Below the pieces are notes generated by a model that was not told the origin of the DNA, searched no databases, and saw nothing but the letters and a program-made list of their open reading frames with translations. Below, piece by piece: positions 5,472 through 8,172 of a DNA stretch of 8,172 nt. The first letter of the stretch is position 1; each line of letters opens with the position of its first letter. A program made the translations under genes and the position numbers. Source of the stretch: Ruminiclostridium sp. (GTDB lineage: Bacteria; Bacillota_A; Clostridia; Oscillospirales; Ruminococcaceae); contig JAFZOA010000346.1 in the NCBI GenBank assembly GCA_017550775.1, positions 1 to 8,172 of the forward strand. The letters run 5' to 3'.

Positions 5472-6838
5472 CACATCATCAGCATAACTGTCAGCGTGAA
5501 CTCGCCGTCCTTGCAGGAAATATCAATCCCGCCGCCGTATTTTTCGGCGGTATTTCTGATGTTCACGAGCCCGAAGCCGTGTTCGGAGCGGTCGGGCTTT
5601 GTCGTTTCGGGAAGCTCGCCGTCCGCGGACGAGCAATCGCCGATGCAAGTATTCGTGACGGTAATCACAAACGCGTTCTTCTTTTTCAGCGAGGTTATGG
5701 AGATACGCCGCTCGCCTTCGGGGCATTTCTCGGCTGCTTCGATAGCGTTGTTCAGCGCGTTGTTGAGGATAATGCTCATATCGAGAGCTCCCGCGGAAAA
5801 GCCGTCGGGATAGTGGAAATCGCACTCGAACGAGATTCCGCGACGTTCGGCTTCGCTCTGCTTCTCGGTGAGGATAACGTCGGTCACGGGATCGCCGCTG
5901 TTTACGCCTTTGTCGGAGCCGATACGCTCCCGAGCCTCCGCGAGATAGCTTTCAAACGCCTCGTTCTCGCCCCGCGCGTGCAGGCTTTCGAGGACTGCAA
6001 GGTGATTGCGCATATCGTGACGTATCGCGCGGATGTCGCGGTACAGGCTCTCCGCACCGCTGATGTAATCACGGATGTTGTCGGTCTGCACCGAAAGCAT
6101 CGCGGTCTCCTTCTCGCGGCGCTGTGCGGCTTTGATCTGCTCGTAGAAATAAATCACCGCGACCAGCGCCGTGTACGAAACGAGGTAGAAAACGAACGAA
6201 ATGAGGTCGTAGGGGCTGATGCCGATCTCGCGCGTGTCGATGCTGTTGAAGTAGAGCAGGAGCCGGTAGTTGAACACTCCCGCCACACTCGGCAGCATCA
6301 GCAGAAGCGCCTCTTTTATGGTCATTTTTTCGTTTTTGCTGACATAGACCTTGTGGAAAATCGTTATCAGCAGGAGCATTATTCCCGCCATTATGCAGCC
6401 CTCGACCGCGTCGTAAACGATGTACGCCGCGACCTGTTTTTCGGGCTCGAACATGAACGCGTCAATGACGAATCCGCATGTCCAGCCGTAAACTTTCAGC
6501 CATATCGACGTGCCGACTGCGGCGGTGAGCCACCGAACCGAGAAAAACGAGAACGCGAGAAACAGCTTCTGCGCGTAATTCCGCCGGTCGAGCAGGGTGA
6601 AAACTGCAAACGCGCCGACGACTCCCGCACCGTAGGCTACCATGTTGTTGAACTCTTGCGGCAGGTAAAACATCACCAGCATTATCGCCGCATACGCCGC
6701 GCCCGTGAGATACCGCGCGATACGGCTTTTCGTGAACGGACGGAGAAACTGCATAAGCCCGACGGAATACACAAGGATCGTGATTATCATCGTCAGCGTC
6801 AGGCTGATGTCCGTGTAAATTTCTAGATAATCGTACAT
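5471..6838 (-). CDS. GHKL sensor histidine kinase (AgrC/VirS-type), polytopic
   Basis: The product has 455 residues. The N-terminal half has about seven hydrophobic segments (near 11-32, 40-60, 65-84, 91-117, 137-166, 176-198 and 208-234), as in peptide-sensing kinases of the HPK10 class. A coiled linker leads to the phosphoacceptor box 'IRAIRHDMRNHLAVLESL' with His274. The N-box 'ILNNALNNAIEAAEK' lies at 357-371 and the G-box 'SEHGFGLVNIRNTAEKYGG' at 418-436, both binding ATP. All catalytic motifs appear intact. By family, it autophosphorylates and passes phosphate to the LytTR regulator encoded just upstream. Its ATG lies one base after the regulator stop (TGA-A-ATG), and its ribosome binding site GGAGGG lies inside the regulator gene, so the two are translationally coupled. 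The ligand is unknown: no AgrB/AgrD-like genes are nearby. Confidence 0.93.
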   Translation of the reverse strand: MYDYLEIYTDISLTLTMIITILVYSVGLMQFLRPFTKSRIARYLTGAAYAAIMLVMFYLPQEFNNMVAYGAGVVGAFAVFTLLDRRNYAQKLFLAFSFFSVRWLTAAVGTSIWLKVYGWTCGFVIDAFMFEPEKQVAAYIVYDAVEGCIMAGIMLLLITIFHKVYVSKNEKMTIKEALLLMLPSVAGVFNYRLLLYFNSIDTREIGISPYDLISFVFYLVSYTALVAVIYFYEQIKAAQRREKETAMLSVQTDNIRDYISGAESLYRDIRAIRHDMRNHLAVLESLHARGENEAFESYLAEARERIGSDKGVNSGDPVTDVILTEKQSEAERRGISFECDFHYPDGFSAGALDMSIILNNALNNAIEAAEKCPEGERRISITSLKKKNAFVITVTNTCIGDCSSADGELPETTKPDRSEHGFGLVNIRNTAEKYGGGIDISCKDGEFTLTVMLMM

Positions 6839-6839
6839 T

Positions 6840-7544
6840 TCAGCCCTCCGACTTTATATAGCGCAGATACGCCTTGACAAGCTCGCTGTACCGCTGTTTT
6901 GCGAGCAGGACGCGGTCGCCGTTCTCCATTGTGACCTCGCTCGATGTGTATTTTTCGAGGTAGCGCAGGTTGATGAGGTACGAGCGGTGGGTGCGGAAGA
7001 ATGTCTCGTCGGTGCATTTCTCGAACTCGTTCAGCCGCCCACGGTACTCGACTTTTCCACTGACCGTGTGCAGTATCAGTATGCGGTCAAACACCTCGGC
7101 GTAAATGATTTCGGACAACGCGAGTTTGGTGCTGACACCGCCGGATTTCACGGCTATGAACCTGTCGCTTGTTACAGTCGCAGCAGGCTCGTTGCGGCTG
7201 TCTATCGCCTTTTTCAGCACTTCCGCGAACTTCTGCACCGATACAGGCTTCACGAGGAAGTTGAACGCTCCGACATCGAAAGCGTCGAAAACTCTGTCCT
7301 CGAACGCGGTAACAAAGATGATCGCCGCGCGGCAGCCATTCCGGCGCAGCTCACGCGCAGTCTGCATACCGTCGAGCCCGTCCATTCCTATGTCAAGAAA
7401 GACTATGTCAAAGCTCCCCGCGCCCGCGAGAATCTCATCGCCTGACGAAAACTCCGTCACCGATGCTCCCGGGCACAGCGCGGCTATCCTGTCCGAAATA
7501 TCCCTGCGAAGCTCGGCTTCGTCGTCGCATACAGCAAATCTCAT
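6840..7544 (-). CDS. LytTR-family response regulator (AgrA/VirR-type)
   Basis: The product has 234 residues, the usual family length. The receiver domain (1-118) has the acidic pair D7-D8, phosphoacceptor D51 in 'DIVFLDIGMDGLDGM', T79 in 'IIFVTA' and K99 in 'FLVKP'. The LytTR DNA-binding domain (about 125-230) carries 'IIYAEVFDRILILHT', 'EYRGRLNEFE' and the signature 'FFRTHRSYLINLRYLEKYT'. It should bind direct repeats spaced about 21 bp and activate transcription when phosphorylated by the kinase encoded next. The ATG has a GGAGATG ribosome binding site about 7 bases upstream. Its own promoter near 7604 carries the same repeats as the promoter of the five-gene operon, so I infer autoregulation plus direct control of that operon. 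Confidence 0.95.
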   Translation of the reverse strand: MRFAVCDDEAELRRDISDRIAALCPGASVTEFSSGDEILAGAGSFDIVFLDIGMDGLDGMQTARELRRNGCRAAIIFVTAFEDRVFDAFDVGAFNFLVKPVSVQKFAEVLKKAIDSRNEPAATVTSDRFIAVKSGGVSTKLALSEIIYAEVFDRILILHTVSGKVEYRGRLNEFEKCTDETFFRTHRSYLINLRYLEKYTSSEVTMENGDRVLLAKQRYSELVKAYLRYIKSEG

Positions 7545-7600
7545 TTTATCATCTCCGTTTGTTACAGCTATACGCCGGTAGTAAGGGCAACACTATATCT

Positions 7601-7670
7601 ATTATTATATCGGAAATGCGGCTGAAAAGTTTAACGATATGGCGCGAAATGAGCTTTTTTGGATGTGAAA
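7601..7670 (-). promoter_or_regulatory. Autoregulated promoter of the response regulator-kinase operon
   Basis: The minus-strand -10 TATAAT is the complement of 7604-7609. The 12 bp at 7601-7612 are identical to 5402-5413, and 7633-7670 matches 5434-5471 at 28 of 38 positions at the same offset. The shared repeats, as plus-strand complements, are CGCGAAA (7643-7649) and TGTGAAA (7664-7670), 21 bp apart, with a weaker AACGATA (7633-7639) 10 bp closer to the -10. There is no good -35. The stretch between the -10 and the repeats is not conserved, so the match is not a simple recent duplication. Confidence 0.75.
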
Positions 7671-7712
7671 TGAATACATATCTCTTTTTTCGAATAAAAC
7701 GTTGATTTACTC

Positions 7713-7741
7713 TTGACAATATAGCAAAATTTGTATATAAT
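7713..7741 (+). promoter_or_regulatory. Consensus sigma-A promoter of the toxin-antitoxin operon
   Basis: TTGACA (7713-7718) and TATAAT (7736-7741) are both exact consensus with a 17-bp spacer. Transcription should start near 7748, about 24 bases before the antitoxin start codon. The exact boxes suggest high unrepressed expression, normally autorepressed by the antitoxin complex. Confidence 0.9.
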
Positions 7742-7771
7742 ATTGTTATGAAATACAAAGGAGGAGTCGTT

Positions 7772-8035
7772 ATGCCAAATATCAGATCGAGTGCTGACCT
7801 CAGAAACGGCTACAACGAAATATCAACATTTTGCCACACCTATGATGAGCCGGTATTCATTACCAAAAACGGCAAGGGCGATCTTGCTGTTATGAGTATC
7901 GAGGCCTATGAATCGCTTGTGGGCAGATTTGAACTGTACGACCTTATCAAGGACGGTCTTTTTGATGTTGAGAAAGGTAATACCAGACCGTTCTCCGAAG
8001 CTATGGCAAGTATCAGGGAGCGCCGCAGAAAATGA
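7772..8035 (+). CDS. Phd/YefM-family antitoxin
   Basis: The product has 87 residues. The N-terminus 'MPNIRSSADLRNGYNEI' and 'EPVFITKNGKGDLAVMSIEAYESL' are the hallmark of the Phd/YefM antitoxin fold, whose N-terminal domain binds operator DNA and whose C-terminal tail wraps the toxin. The C-terminus (55-87) is charged and helical, ending RERRRK. I place the start at 7772, because AAAGGAGG lies 7-8 bases upstream; an in-frame ATG at 7748 lies at the predicted transcription start and has no ribosome binding site. The stop overlaps the toxin ATG (ATGA), typical of a coupled toxin-antitoxin pair. It probably represses its own promoter at 7713-7741. Confidence 0.93.
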   Translation: MPNIRSSADLRNGYNEISTFCHTYDEPVFITKNGKGDLAVMSIEAYESLVGRFELYDLIKDGLFDVEKGNTRPFSEAMASIRERRRK

Positions 8036-8172
8036 CATACAATATTCATATCACCAATAAAGGCGAGCAGGACATCATTGAAGCGACAGATTATATTGAA
8101 TTCACTCTGCTTAATCCAACATCCGCCGACAGTCTCCTTGATACGATCGAGGAGGAAATAGGAAAACTCTCA
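8032..8172 (+). CDS. RelE/ParE-family toxin, N-terminal fragment
   Basis: The first 47 codons are present and the gene runs off the right edge. It reads MTYNIHITNKGEQDIIEATDYIEF, then 'LLNPTSADSLLDTIEEEIGKL', the N-terminal strand and two-helix pattern of RelE/ParE toxins ('A..Di..a..Yi...L.NP.aA..ll..i......L'). The start overlaps the antitoxin stop by 4 bases. Whether it is a ribosome-dependent RNase (RelE-like) or a gyrase poison (ParE-like) cannot be told, because the C-terminal active-site region lies outside the window. Confidence 0.88.
   Translation, partial: MTYNIHITNKGEQDIIEATDYIEFTLLNPTSADSLLDTIEEEIGKLS

Noticed and set aside
5579..6826. Plus-strand frame of 415 codons
   Set aside because: It lies opposite the intact histidine kinase gene. 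Its translation is Arg/His/Val-rich with no motif, a shadow caused by the GC-rich third positions of the kinase.
7748..7771. Upstream ATG at 7748 as the antitoxin start
   Set aside because: It coincides with the expected transcription start of the TTGACA/TATAAT promoter, and the GGAGG lies downstream of it, correctly placed for the ATG at 7772.

Overview
The window looks like chromosomal DNA of a Gram-positive anaerobe of the Clostridia, most likely Ruminococcus or a close relative. This is an inference from three things: strong GGAGG-type ribosome binding sites, the gene families present (a GHKL/LytTR two-component pair, a Phd/YefM-RelE module, a MobC-like mobilization protein), and a GC-richer coding core beside AT-richer accessory DNA. 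No rRNA or tRNA marker is present to fix the species.

Layout. Positions 1-135 (minus) are the 5' end of a MobC-like relaxosome gene that runs off the left edge. Upstream of it (about 167-380) lies a dense cluster of inverted repeats. Two of these hairpins share the same GTAACCGGATAC core, so this is a candidate oriT/leader of a mobilizable element. Positions 381-1738 hold no convincing gene. They carry a degenerate array of about eight units, each marked by a short near-palindrome of the form CCCYTCATATATAAGGG at 131-183 bp spacing. A strong Rho-independent terminator (1739-1780) closes the next operon.

Positions 1815-5282 (minus) form a compact five-gene operon without recognisable signal peptides. 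In transcription order it encodes a charged coiled-coil protein, three proteins that share a short helical motif around an 'S/D-P...L..M...DP' core (probably diverged paralogues), and a small protein resembling the C-terminal part of the flagellar cap protein FliD, with Tyr-rich low-complexity ends. No flagellar structural or export gene is in view. Positions 5471-7544 (minus) encode a LytTR response regulator followed, one base later, by a seven-helix GHKL histidine kinase. At the right edge, on the plus strand, a consensus promoter drives a Phd/YefM antitoxin and a RelE/ParE-type toxin cut by the window end.

How it fits together. The promoter of the response-regulator gene (about 7601-7670) and the promoter of the five-gene operon (about 5402-5471) are built alike. 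Both have an identical 12-bp block around the -10 box and the same direct repeats at the same distance from it. The repeats include a pair 21 bp apart, the usual geometry of LytTR binding sites, and neither promoter has a good -35. The simplest reading is that the regulator activates both its own operon and the five-gene operon. This would make the window a self-contained signal-responsive system for an undescribed, flagellar-cap-like protein set. The inducing signal is unknown, since no AgrB/AgrD-like peptide gene is present here.
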